From positions 1 through 32,687 of the IMG/VR virus record IMGVR_UViG_3300035201_000363: DNA of 32,687 bases. One strand, written 5' to 3'. The DNA comes from a virus. This document shows positions 1 to 8,751 of the stretch, piece by piece. Each line of letters begins with the position of its first letter. The first letter of the stretch is position 1. The translations under genes and the position numbers were made by a program. Below the pieces are notes generated by a model that was not told where the DNA came from, did no database searches, and worked only from the letters and a program-made list of their open reading frames with translations.

Positions 1-1
1 T

Positions 2-1387
2 GGTAAGGGTACAGGTAATGCATTGATGAAGACAGGAAAGAAAGTTCTTGCACCTGTTAAGGGATTTCTTTCTAATATTTTTGATTGGATAAAGAAAGTT
101 CTTATGGCTAAGGTGGTTATAGAACTTTTTAAATGGTTTAGTGATCCTGCAAATTCATCAAAAGTTTCTAGCATATTTCGATTCATTAAGGATTGGTGGC
201 CTGCAATACTAACTGGTCTTCTTCTATTTGCAGGGTCGATGTTAGGTCCTGGTGGATTAATACTGGGAGCAATTATTTTAGTAACAGGGTTCATTCCTAA
301 ACTTATAAGTACAGTAAAGACTCTTCTTGGATTTGGTAAATCAACTGAAAAGGATGCAGCGAATCTTGAACAACAAGCAAAGAAAGAAGGGGCAATTGAT
401 GCTGAGACAGGACAGAGACAAGATGTTAAACCAGATGATATAGCAAATACACCTGAACCTGGACAGCAGGATAAACCCACGGGAATGAATAAGGGTGGAT
501 TAGTTCCTGGTACTGGAGATAAAGATACTGTTCCTGCTATGCTAACTCCTGGTGAGTTTGTGATAAGTAAGGATGCTGTTGGTGCATGGGGTAAGGATAC
601 TCTTGCTGGAATGAATGCTGCTGCTGGTGGAACAAATAAACCGGAAGGTGGTGCGGTTAAGAGATATGCTGGTGGTGGTGAAGTTCTTAATAATGAGACA
701 GGTAGTCTAGCAAAACGTATTGATCCTTTGATTACTGCCCAAGATCCAAAACCAGAAGGGTTTGGTGGGATGCTTGCTGGTGCTGCTGATTTTATGACTG
801 GTGGTTTATTTGATTTTGATGGTAAGAGTGGTGGTGGTCTTTTATCTAAGGGTGCTAATGTATTGGGTGGTATGTTTGGTGGTAAAGATAAAGATGGTGG
901 TGCAGATTTAACTGGAGCGATTGCAGATCTGCAGAATAGATTTAATCATTCAATTTATGAAAAGAAAGGTGTTGATGGTGCTAAGGGTGCTACTGGTGCT
1001 GTTGGTGCTGCTGGTAGTAGTGGTCTTCTTGATGGATTTGTTCAAAAACTTTCTGGGATTCCCATTGTTGGACCTAAATTAGCAGAAGCTGGTAATACAT
1101 TGGTGACTGGTGTGGAAGGTATGATTCAACAGCAGCATGAAGTTTTGCATAAAGTTTCTGGTGAGGGTGGAAAACCTATGCAGGTAGCGCAAGGTCAGAG
1201 CAAGACAGAACCAGTAGGTACTCCATCTAAAGGTACAACAACAATTTCTTATGCAGATGCTCAATCAAAAGCAGCAACTAGTGGAGCAGCTGGTGCGACT
1301 GGAGATCCTGGTGGTAAGGTTCCTTCTTTTGATGTAGGTACAAAGGTTTCTTCTGCAAAGATAAAAGTTTTGGGGATAACGAGATAA
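2..1387 (+). CDS. Tape-measure-like virion protein, 5' truncated
   Basis: The frame is open from base 2 with no stop upstream, so the real start almost certainly lies before the window. The TTG at 23 and ATG at 26 are only the first in-frame start-type codons. Counting from 23, residues about 59-93 form a long hydrophobic stretch. Residues about 158-188 carry a GGLVPGTGDKDTVPAML-type segment followed by TPGEFVISKDAV; from memory this is common in tape-measure-like and fibre-associated proteins of marine phages. The C-terminal half is Gly/Ala rich with a few collagen-like G-x-y triplets. The next gene starts one base after the stop, and that gene is also hydrophobic. The role is inferred: tail interior or tape measure, or a hub accessory. 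No enzymatic motif is visible. Confidence 0.6.
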   Translation, partial: GKGTGNALMKTGKKVLAPVKGFLSNIFDWIKKVLMAKVVIELFKWFSDPANSSKVSSIFRFIKDWWPAILTGLLLFAGSMLGPGGLILGAIILVTGFIPKLISTVKTLLGFGKSTEKDAANLEQQAKKEGAIDAETGQRQDVKPDDIANTPEPGQQDKPTGMNKGGLVPGTGDKDTVPAMLTPGEFVISKDAVGAWGKDTLAGMNAAAGGTNKPEGGAVKRYAGGGEVLNNETGSLAKRIDPLITAQDPKPEGFGGMLAGAADFMTGGLFDFDGKSGGGLLSKGANVLGGMFGGKDKDGGADLTGAIADLQNRFNHSIYEKKGVDGAKGATGAVGAAGSSGLLDGFVQKLSGIPIVGPKLAEAGNTLVTGVEGMIQQQHEVLHKVSGEGGKPMQVAQGQSKTEPVGTPSKGTTTISYADAQSKAATSGAAGATGDPGGKVPSFDVGTKVSSAKIKVLGITR

Positions 1388-3502
1388 ATGGGTTGGGCAG
1401 CAGCACTAGGAGGAGCATTAAAGACTGCAGGGAAATCTGCAGCAAAGTCTGCAGTAGGGAAAGCTGTGACTGGTCGTAGAGGTCGTGGAACTGATAAGAA
1501 ATCTGAAAGAAGAGAAAGGGTCTCAAAAATAATGGGTGTAGGTGGTGATTCTCAGGGTCCATCTGTTAGTTCTGGTACTGGTACTGAAACATCTCTTGCA
1601 TCAAGACCTATTAAATTAGTTTCTCCTACCATTGATAGGGTTCAAAATATTTCTAAATCATCTGGGAGTAATACTTTTTCAGATGAGTCTATTGAAAATA
1701 TTAGTATTATTGCATCTAAATTAATTGATGTTAATACTATCCTTAAGGGAAGTCTTGCATTGGATAAGATGCAAGAGAAGAAGAAAAAGCAAGCAGCACA
1801 ACGGAAGAAAAGAAATTTAAAAGAGCAGTCAATAGAAAAATTAAAGAATACTGGTAAAGGAATAAAAGACCAGGCAGTTAAGGCTACAGGTGGAGTACGA
1901 AACTGGTTGAATAAACTTGTCTTTAGTTTTGTAATGATTGGTCTTATGAAGTTGGCACCGCTTTTGAAACCATTGCTTCCTGTGATTGCTGCATTTGTTG
2001 ATGGTGCATTGATGATTGTGGGATGGATAGGTAAGTTTGTTGTAACATTAATTGACTGGGCATATAAGGCTTATGATGGTCTTAGAGGATTTGTAAAGAA
2101 TATTTTTGGTGAGGAGGGAGTAAAGAAATTTGATTCTTTAATGGGGCATTTGAATACATTGTTCAATGCTGTTCTGATGGTAGGTATGGCCTTCCTGAAG
2201 TTTGGTTTCCTTCGTCAGATCTTTAGAAGAGGACTTGGTAGGGTACTTAAGAGAGGAGCAATTAAAATATTTGGAAGAGGTGGAGGAAAAGTAGTACAAA
2301 AAGTAGGGCAGAAATTATTTGGTGCCACTGGTAAGGGCATCATGAAGCACGGGGTTGGTAGAGCCGCTAAACGTGCAGCAATTAAGATGTTTGGTAAGAC
2401 TGCCACTAAGATGTTTGGTAGGATACCTATCATCGGTCCTTTAATTGTTGGTATTGTTTCTTTACTATCAGGGGAACCAGTAGGGCAAGCATTATTTAAA
2501 GCATTTGGTGCTGCAATTGGTGGATTCCTTGGAACTTTTATACCTATTCCTATTCTTGGAACAATAATTGGTGAGATTATTGGTACATTTGTTGGTGATA
2601 TGTTCTACTCTTTACTGTTTAAGGGTGGACTTGGTGCATTGGGTCAGAAACTTATGAATGCCTTTAAAGGTATTACTGAACCCATATTTGAATTCTTTGG
2701 GTCAGGGTTTAAACGATTCACTGAGGATTTTCCAACAATTACTATTCCAGATATAAGTCCTGGAGATATAGTTGCTAATATAATAGAGAAATTACCTGGT
2801 GGTAAACAAGTGTTAGGACTTGGTGTTCCTTTCACTGATTGGAATGTAAAGGGTTTATTACAATCACTTCCATCAATACAAGAGTTTTTAGGGTTCTTTG
2901 CTAAATTTATTCCTGGTCTTAATAATTATGTTGAGGATGGAAAGTTAACAGAGTTACCAAATCTTTTATTACTTACTCCACTTGGAATGCCTTTCCTTAT
3001 ACCACATGTTGCTAAGTCATTTTTACCTGGAATGTTTGGTGGTTCTTCTGATGCTCCTTCCGCTTCTACTGAGAGTGCTCCACAGTCTGATGATAAAGAG
3101 AAGAAGGAAGAGAGAGGAATACAAAAAAATAAACTTGTATCTAGTTTAAGGACTCGTGCATCAGAGAAGAAAGAAGAAGAGGATAAAGCCAAAGTTAAGG
3201 CTGAAGCATTAAAGTCTTCACAACTTGCAGAGTCTACTAAAAACATTCAAGAATTTATGAGTAAACCTCTTGATCCTAAGACTTCTGAAGTCGCAGCATC
3301 AACTAGTCCTAGTGAAGTAGCAAGTTCAGTAGAAGGTTATCCTTCATATGATTCTGCTGCTGGTCAGACTGCGATGCTTCCTCTTCCACCTCAAATAATA
3401 CCAGGACCATCTAGAACAGAACAGGGTTTATCTATAGGGAAGGGTGATAGTGGTGGTAGTGAAGATCCTTTCGAGGTTCTTTACGCAGGTAGACTTGCTT
3501 AA
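1388..3502 (+). CDS. Tape-measure-like hydrophobic tail protein
   Basis: 704 residues, with the ATG directly abutting the previous stop (TAAATG). The N-terminus (1-45) is basic, and a Lys/Arg/Gln-rich charged helix lies around 128-165. Hydrophobic segments follow at about 177-222, 257-272 and 346-410; the last is Gly/Ile rich. Residues about 570-640 are strongly charged, with a Ser/Pro-rich tail. Alternating amphipathic and hydrophobic helices are typical of tail tape-measure proteins, which occupy the tube lumen and can enter the host membrane on DNA ejection. It lies immediately upstream of the hub gene. T4 gp29 is the analogous protein by position, but I see no motif proving homology. It could instead be a baseplate accessory protein. 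Confidence 0.6.
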   Translation: MGWAAALGGALKTAGKSAAKSAVGKAVTGRRGRGTDKKSERRERVSKIMGVGGDSQGPSVSSGTGTETSLASRPIKLVSPTIDRVQNISKSSGSNTFSDESIENISIIASKLIDVNTILKGSLALDKMQEKKKKQAAQRKKRNLKEQSIEKLKNTGKGIKDQAVKATGGVRNWLNKLVFSFVMIGLMKLAPLLKPLLPVIAAFVDGALMIVGWIGKFVVTLIDWAYKAYDGLRGFVKNIFGEEGVKKFDSLMGHLNTLFNAVLMVGMAFLKFGFLRQIFRRGLGRVLKRGAIKIFGRGGGKVVQKVGQKLFGATGKGIMKHGVGRAAKRAAIKMFGKTATKMFGRIPIIGPLIVGIVSLLSGEPVGQALFKAFGAAIGGFLGTFIPIPILGTIIGEIIGTFVGDMFYSLLFKGGLGALGQKLMNAFKGITEPIFEFFGSGFKRFTEDFPTITIPDISPGDIVANIIEKLPGGKQVLGLGVPFTDWNVKGLLQSLPSIQEFLGFFAKFIPGLNNYVEDGKLTELPNLLLLTPLGMPFLIPHVAKSFLPGMFGGSSDAPSASTESAPQSDDKEKKEERGIQKNKLVSSLRTRASEKKEEEDKAKVKAEALKSSQLAESTKNIQEFMSKPLDPKTSEVAASTSPSEVASSVEGYPSYDSAAGQTAMLPLPPQIIPGPSRTEQGLSIGKGDSGGSEDPFEVLYAGRLA

Positions 3503-3523
3503 ATAGATGTAGGAGGTATAACT

Positions 3524-4870
3524 ATGGCTAAACAAGTAACATCCAGCAGTACTTTACCAGCTTCAGTAACTAAGGCTGAGATAACAGGTAATGAAGGTGG
3601 TAAGGTTAATACACTAAATGGACTTGTTCAGGTAATGTATCATGAAAGTCTTATGCAAGATTCTATTAAGGTAGATTATCTTTTTGCTGATGCAGGTAAT
3701 ACTATTAAAGGAAAATCTGCTATGGAAGGTTTACCTATAGTAGGAACAGAAGATTTTGAATTAACAATGGAAGATAATCAAGAGGTTAAACTTGAGTTTT
3801 CTAATGGTAACAGTAATTGTTTGATTGTTAATAAAGTAACACCGATGGAGGGTGAGGCTTCGAAGCAACTTGTTAATTTTAGTTTAGTTAGTGAGGAATT
3901 CATTAAGAATGAGGAAGGAGAGACTCGTGTAAACCAGAGGTTGGATGGAAAGATTTCTGATCATATTAAGGAGATATTGGAGGAAAATTTAAAGACAGAA
4001 AAAGATATTAGTGATATAGAAGTTACATCTAATAATTATAATTTCGTGGGGAATAGTAAGAAACCATTTTATACTTTGAATTGGTTGTCTAAGTTTGGTA
4101 TTACCACCGAAGATGGTGAAGAGGGGAAGACTGCTGGGTTCTTTTTCTGGGAAACTTCAGAAGGATATCACTTTACATCTATGGATAAATTGTTTGCACA
4201 AGAAGAAAAGAAAAAATATATTTTTAATTCTTCTCCAGATGGAAAGGGACAACTTCCAGAAGGTTATGATGGAAAAATATTAGAAATAGTAAAAGATAAT
4301 CGTATTGATTTTCAAGATAAGTTGAGGATGGGAGCATATTCAACTAACTTAATTTTATTTGATCCGTTCAATTGTTTTTATGAACATATTGAGGAGACAG
4401 CAGAAGAATCTAAAGGGGGAACAACAATGGCAGGTGATGACCTTCCAAAATTTAATAAGAAATTTGGTGATCCATCAAAGCAGGAGAATGCAACACGTTC
4501 AACCTTTATGTTGGTTAATAAAGGAGTTCTTCCAGAAGGAGAGACTAAAGAACAAATTGAAAAAAATGAGAAGGAGACGTTTGAAGCTGAAAAGATACTT
4601 AATCAAGGTATTCGTAGATACAATCAGTTCTTCTCTCAACAACAGACTATTACCATTGCAGGAGACTTTAGTTTACATGCAGGGGATGCTATCTATGTTG
4701 ATAGTCCATCAATTCAAGCTGAGACAACTGATGAAATGGATAGGGAGACTGGTGGTAAATATATTGTGGCAGATTTGTGTCATTATGTTACTTCCAAGGA
4801 GATTTATACTAAGATGAACATAGTTAGGGATTCTGTTGGAAGAAAACCTGGTTCTCCAGCAGCACTATAA
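3524..4870 (+). CDS. Baseplate hub protein, gp27-like
   Basis: 448 residues, with a strong AGGAGG ribosome site at 3511-3516, seven bases before the ATG. Residues about 30-55 (LVQVMYHESLMQDSIKVDY) begin the first beta-domain. Residues 205-217 (GFFFWETSEGYHF) and the end (ADLCHYVTSKEIYTKMNIVRDSVG) match what I recall of hub proteins related to T4 gp27, which form the trimeric ring that carries gp5 and joins the tube. T4 gp27 is 391 residues, a similar length. The position just before a gp5-like gene supports the call. Residues about 285-345 are a charged, probably disordered insertion. Identity is from motif memory and synteny. Confidence 0.7.
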   Translation: MAKQVTSSSTLPASVTKAEITGNEGGKVNTLNGLVQVMYHESLMQDSIKVDYLFADAGNTIKGKSAMEGLPIVGTEDFELTMEDNQEVKLEFSNGNSNCLIVNKVTPMEGEASKQLVNFSLVSEEFIKNEEGETRVNQRLDGKISDHIKEILEENLKTEKDISDIEVTSNNYNFVGNSKKPFYTLNWLSKFGITTEDGEEGKTAGFFFWETSEGYHFTSMDKLFAQEEKKKYIFNSSPDGKGQLPEGYDGKILEIVKDNRIDFQDKLRMGAYSTNLILFDPFNCFYEHIEETAEESKGGTTMAGDDLPKFNKKFGDPSKQENATRSTFMLVNKGVLPEGETKEQIEKNEKETFEAEKILNQGIRRYNQFFSQQQTITIAGDFSLHAGDAIYVDSPSIQAETTDEMDRETGGKYIVADLCHYVTSKEIYTKMNIVRDSVGRKPGSPAAL

Positions 4871-4897
4871 TAAATATTATGGTAAGCAATTAATAAC

Positions 4898-5152
4898 ATG
4901 ACTATTAAACACGACCTAGACCATGAAGTTTATCTTGATCCAAAAGATCATAAGGAACATGTTAATCATGGAATGTTAGAGTACAGTGAAGCAGACTTAA
5001 AGGATGTTCATGCCAACTATGAAGAGTACCATAAGGATGATGAACCCGAAACTGGTATCAATGATTGGCACACAAGGCATACTGATAAAAATTTAGAAGT
5101 ATATTGTGATAATCATCCAGATGCATTTGAATGTAGAGTATACGACGAGTAA
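4898..5152 (+). CDS. Small acidic His-rich hypothetical protein
   Basis: 84 residues, very rich in Asp/Glu and His (about eleven His). It ends in a YCDNHPDAFECRVYDE-type segment with two cysteines. It sits between the hub gene and the gp5-like gene, two bases before the latter's ATG, so it is probably co-translated with the hub and spike. I recognise no catalytic family. The Cys/His composition could bind metal, or the protein could be a small chaperone or cap for the hub-spike complex; both are guesses. The 27-base gap upstream contains an AATAAATA that weakly resembles a late promoter. Confidence 0.65.
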   Translation: MTIKHDLDHEVYLDPKDHKEHVNHGMLEYSEADLKDVHANYEEYHKDDEPETGINDWHTRHTDKNLEVYCDNHPDAFECRVYDE

Positions 5153-5154
5153 GT

Positions 5155-7173
5155 ATGGAAGGTTCGTTATTTAATTCAGGATTTTTAGGGTCTAAGTTTC
5201 TATGGTGGATCGGTCAAGTTGCCGATGACAGAACTTGGCGTGACAATCAAGACCCTGCTAAAAAAGAGGACCCTGAAAAAGATCCTGCATGGGGGTATCG
5301 TTATAAGGTGAGAATTATGGGTCTTCATGATAAAAAAGAAGACCCCATAAAGTCTGACAATTTACCTTGGGCCCAAGTAATGTACTCCGTTTGGGGTGGT
5401 GGTTTGGGAGGATCACGTCAGACTCCTGGAATTAAACAGGGGATGTTTGTCTTTGGTTTCTTTTTAGATGGTTCTGATCAGCAAGTTCCTATAATAATAG
5501 GAATCTTAGGTGCAAATGCTAAGACTAAAGTTGAAAAATTAAAGACAGGAAAGGATGATGAAGAGCAGAATTTTGGACCGCAGAGTGCATGGTCTAATTC
5601 TGATGATGATGAGACTAAAGTATGTCCTGATGAACAAGTTGCAGTTGTAAAACATTCTATACCAACTGTAGAATCATCAGATGCTGTACACCAAGAGACA
5701 GCACATGATGTTAAGAAGAAGCAGGTTTTAGATAAGGAACATGCATTGGGGTGTTGTGACCCTCAGAGTCAGTCTGATACTAAGAATATGCAGACCAATA
5801 TGCAACAACTTTCTAAGGATATACAAGCACTTCAGCAAGCAGAAGTAAAACGTGCTCAAGCAATGGGTCTACCTGTAGTACCTAGGAATGATGAAATTGA
5901 TAGACAGATAAAGGATAAAACTGGTGAAATGACTGGTCCTATGAAAGGTATTATGGATCAAACCCAACAGTTAGTTATTAATGATTATAATGAAGATGTT
6001 CAGGAAGCATTAAATTTAGCAGTTCCTTCTTTTAAAAATAAATTATTAGAGGAGAATATTGCAGCATTAGAGGAGATATCTTGTATGTTTAATACTCTCA
6101 ACCAAGGTTTGGCTGGGATGATGGGTGGGGCAATAAAGAAATCAATGAAAAAGAAAAAGGAACAAAGTTCATCTGCAGTAGGTATTGGAACTACTGTACC
6201 TGGAAATACTAGAGAAAAGAATGGAGTGATTGAGACATTTGTTCCTATTGTAAATGATAGTGGTGAAGTTCATGGTAATTGGGTACCAACATCGACAGGT
6301 CAATCAAGTGTAGATGTTCCGCCCCTACCACATGATGGATATTATAATCCTAGTCCTATTTGTTCTACAGAGGAATTATTAGGTGAGGTATTGGGAACTA
6401 CTATTAATACAATTATGAATGTTAGGTCAAGTGCTAAGAGTAGACTTTTAAGAACAACTCAGAATAGTTTAGCTGGAACTGATACTGATGTGATGGGTAC
6501 AGAAGATACTCCATTAGTTGATATGTCTCTTAGTGAGGCTAATGTTGCTGAGTCACTAAAAAGTGGTGCTCTTGTTGGTGCTGCGGTAGGGGTATTTGCA
6601 AAAGCAGCAGGAGTTGATCGAAATGTTATGGGTAGAGTGACTAATGCATTTAAACAAGGTCAATATGGTTATGGTTTAGAAACTATGATGAATCTTGCTA
6701 ATGTTGTTGGTACGGATGCGGGTAGGGCAGCTGCACTAAGTCGTATTACTAGCGGTGATATACTTGGTGGGTTTATGGAAGCTGCTGGACCATTAGGGAT
6801 AGATACTGGCATGATGTCTAATTTGGGCAATGCTTTTAGTGCTATTCAATCTGGTGATATGGGTTCTCTTACTGGGGCAATACAAGGTCTTGCTGGATTT
6901 GATCCAGGTGTTTTAAATGCTGTTGCTGGATTGTCAGCAGGTGCAGATTCTTTGATGGGAATGGGTTCAATGGGTGGAAAACCTGTTAATATTGCAAAAG
7001 CAATGAACTTTGTTCAGTCTGTTACAAAGATTTTTGAATGCGATCCTGAACAAGAATGCTCACCAAATACTGAACATACATTGGGTGAAGGTGGTAGTGG
7101 TTCCAAGGATGAACCAAACTGTGCATCAATTGCAGAAAAGGCTGAGAATGCTAGGCGTGGAGGTGGAGCATGA
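5155..7173 (+). CDS. gp5: Baseplate spike/hub protein with gp5-type OB fold
   Basis: 672 residues. Residues about 15-125 look like the gp5 N-terminal OB fold: FLWWIGQVADDRTW, then YRYKVRIMGLHDKKEDPIKS, NLPWAQVMYSVWGGG and GMFVFGFFLDGSDQQVPIIIG. This is the pattern by which gp5/VgrG-type spikes sit on the hub. T4 gp5 (575 residues) next carries a lysozyme domain and a beta-helix. I see neither here: the middle (about 190-350) is Gln/Lys-rich and helical, and the rest is Gly/Ala/Met-rich with a Cys-containing tail. The spike tip may therefore be supplied by another gene, for example 8138-8743. The stop overlaps the next start (ATGA). Confidence 0.75.
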   Translation: MEGSLFNSGFLGSKFLWWIGQVADDRTWRDNQDPAKKEDPEKDPAWGYRYKVRIMGLHDKKEDPIKSDNLPWAQVMYSVWGGGLGGSRQTPGIKQGMFVFGFFLDGSDQQVPIIIGILGANAKTKVEKLKTGKDDEEQNFGPQSAWSNSDDDETKVCPDEQVAVVKHSIPTVESSDAVHQETAHDVKKKQVLDKEHALGCCDPQSQSDTKNMQTNMQQLSKDIQALQQAEVKRAQAMGLPVVPRNDEIDRQIKDKTGEMTGPMKGIMDQTQQLVINDYNEDVQEALNLAVPSFKNKLLEENIAALEEISCMFNTLNQGLAGMMGGAIKKSMKKKKEQSSSAVGIGTTVPGNTREKNGVIETFVPIVNDSGEVHGNWVPTSTGQSSVDVPPLPHDGYYNPSPICSTEELLGEVLGTTINTIMNVRSSAKSRLLRTTQNSLAGTDTDVMGTEDTPLVDMSLSEANVAESLKSGALVGAAVGVFAKAAGVDRNVMGRVTNAFKQGQYGYGLETMMNLANVVGTDAGRAAALSRITSGDILGGFMEAAGPLGIDTGMMSNLGNAFSAIQSGDMGSLTGAIQGLAGFDPGVLNAVAGLSAGADSLMGMGSMGGKPVNIAKAMNFVQSVTKIFECDPEQECSPNTEHTLGEGGSGSKDEPNCASIAEKAENARRGGGA

Positions 7174-8138
7174 CTCTTTCATTAAGCGATATACATTTAG
7201 GGTATGTTCATCCGACTAAAGGTTATCTTAAGCATAAGTCAATTGCTGATGCAAATGATTATGAATCTTTAAATCCTGGTACTAAATTTATTTTCTTTGA
7301 TGGTAATCGAAAACTTCATTACTTAACTATAGATGAGGTTAATCGTCTTAGTACCAGTGATCTCTTAAGCACAGATCCTTGTGTTACAAGACCACAACCA
7401 TGTGGACCACCTACACTTAAATTCTATGGTGGTAGAGGAGTTGGTGCAGAAGCTAATCCTGTTATTGATAGGAAGGGTCAAATCATTGCACTTGATCTTG
7501 TAAGTAGTGGTGTAGGATATAGTTCACCACCTAGAGTAAAGGTAATTGATCCATGTGGGAATGGTACTGGTGCTATTTTTGATGTGGAGATTAAGAATGG
7601 TCGAGTTGACCAAGTTATCCCTACAGATACTGGGTTTGGATATCTTCCACCACAACCCGCAAGTCCATCATACCCAGCACTTGTTAAACTTAAAGAGGTT
7701 CGTGTTTCGAATCGGGGTTTTAACTATGAATGTGGTATAGATAAGTTGACAATTACACCTAATAATGGTACAGTTTTATCTTATACTTGTAGTCCTTTTG
7801 GGCAAATAAAATCGGTTAAGGTTGAGAATGGAGGAAACTTTACTGAACTTCCAAGGATAACTATTCCAAGTGACACGGGATTAAATGCAAGATTTACTCC
7901 TGTTTTTGAAATTATTCGTGACCCTCTTACCCCAGAGGTAGCGGGCCCTGATGATATTGTTCAAGTATATGACTTGGTTGGGTTAAATCTTAATGGATAT
8001 GTTAATGGTAAAACTTACTATGGGAATGTTTACTTTTCTGAAGGAGTCAAGTATGCTGGTACTCGACAGAGTGGACGTGCTGCAATCAGAGTTTATGATA
8101 CTCTACAAGATAGTATAACTTATAGGAGTTCTGACTGA
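7170..8138 (+). CDS. Baseplate structural protein with SGxGY repeats
   Basis: 322 residues; the ATG overlaps the gp5-like stop (ATGA) and its own stop overlaps the next ATG (TGATG), so all three genes are coupled. The N-terminal 70 residues read like a small globular domain. About 80-245 holds at least three copies of a beta-hairpin motif: ALDLVSSGVGYSSPPRVKV, DQVIPTDTGFGYLPPQP and SVKVENGGNFTELPRITI. The same motif recurs in the giant fibre at 18097-24048. The C-terminus carries YVNGKTYYGNVYFSEGVKYAG. It is probably a baseplate or spike accessory component by position. I do not recognise a specific T4 counterpart. Confidence 0.65.
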   Translation: MTLSLSDIHLGYVHPTKGYLKHKSIADANDYESLNPGTKFIFFDGNRKLHYLTIDEVNRLSTSDLLSTDPCVTRPQPCGPPTLKFYGGRGVGAEANPVIDRKGQIIALDLVSSGVGYSSPPRVKVIDPCGNGTGAIFDVEIKNGRVDQVIPTDTGFGYLPPQPASPSYPALVKLKEVRVSNRGFNYECGIDKLTITPNNGTVLSYTCSPFGQIKSVKVENGGNFTELPRITIPSDTGLNARFTPVFEIIRDPLTPEVAGPDDIVQVYDLVGLNLNGYVNGKTYYGNVYFSEGVKYAGTRQSGRAAIRVYDTLQDSITYRSSD

Positions 8139-8743
8139 TGGCAGGTACCGCAGAGAAGAAAAACTTTTGGGCTCAGGAAATAGGAACTCAGAATGCTGTC
8201 ATGAAATTTGGCGCATTAAGTCCTGAAGGTGATGTTACTGCAAGTTGGAGTGTTACTGGCGTAGATGGACGGCACTTCATCTCTATGGATGAGGATGGGA
8301 AGCGGAAAGGTTGGACAACCATGAATGCTCCTGGTGCTTTTCAGATTAATTCTGGTGAAGACCTTCTTGTCATTGGTGAGAATGCTACAGGAGGACGTGA
8401 GAATAAGGTTGAACAAACTGGTATGTTCTTTAACTGTGAGAATGGTGACCTTGTTATTAGGGCTAGAAATGGTAAAGTTAGAATTGAAGGACTTGATGTT
8501 GAGATATTTGCTAAAGGTAATCAACCTGAAGGTGTGTGTTGGATTAGAGGAAATGAAACTGTTAAACTTGACGGAAAGAATATTACAATAGATGGAAAGC
8601 AATCATATAAAATAGTGAGTACTGGACTATTAACTATAAGTGGTTTATTGGGAGTTCATATCATTGCTCCTATTGTGACAGGAATAACTGCGGCATCGAT
8701 ACCTAAAGGTATAATGCCAAAACCAGGGACGAAGCTTACTTAG
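8138..8743 (+). CDS. Spike-like beta-helical virion protein
   Basis: 201 residues. From about 85 onward, short beta strands repeat about every 8-10 residues (NGDLVIRARNGKVRIEGLDV, then VKLDGKNITIDGKQSYKIV). This resembles the beta-helix/beta-prism tip of phage and T6SS spikes. The C-terminus is Pro/Gly-rich (IMPKPGTKLT) without the PAAR signature. Since the gp5-like protein upstream shows an OB fold but no recognisable beta-helix, this gene may encode the missing puncturing tip; that is inference. Its ATG overlaps the preceding stop. Confidence 0.55.
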   Translation: MAGTAEKKNFWAQEIGTQNAVMKFGALSPEGDVTASWSVTGVDGRHFISMDEDGKRKGWTTMNAPGAFQINSGEDLLVIGENATGGRENKVEQTGMFFNCENGDLVIRARNGKVRIEGLDVEIFAKGNQPEGVCWIRGNETVKLDGKNITIDGKQSYKIVSTGLLTISGLLGVHIIAPIVTGITAASIPKGIMPKPGTKLT

Positions 8744-8751
8744 GAGGGATT

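Noticed and set aside
962-1330. Collagen-like domain in the first gene
   Set aside because: Only a handful of G-x-y triplets in two short patches, too few for a collagen helix.
4359-4817. Plus-strand frame of 152 codons inside the hub gene
   Set aside because: Frame shadow of the gp27-like gene; Leu/Arg/Gln-rich nonsense composition.
4869-4876. AATAAATA as late promoter for the hub-spike genes
   Set aside because: One mismatch at the first position in a very AT-rich gap; noted only as a weak possibility.
8216-8602. Minus-strand open frame of 128 codons
   Set aside because: It lies wholly inside a convincing plus-strand gene, has no ribosome site or domain, and all supported genes are on the plus strand.
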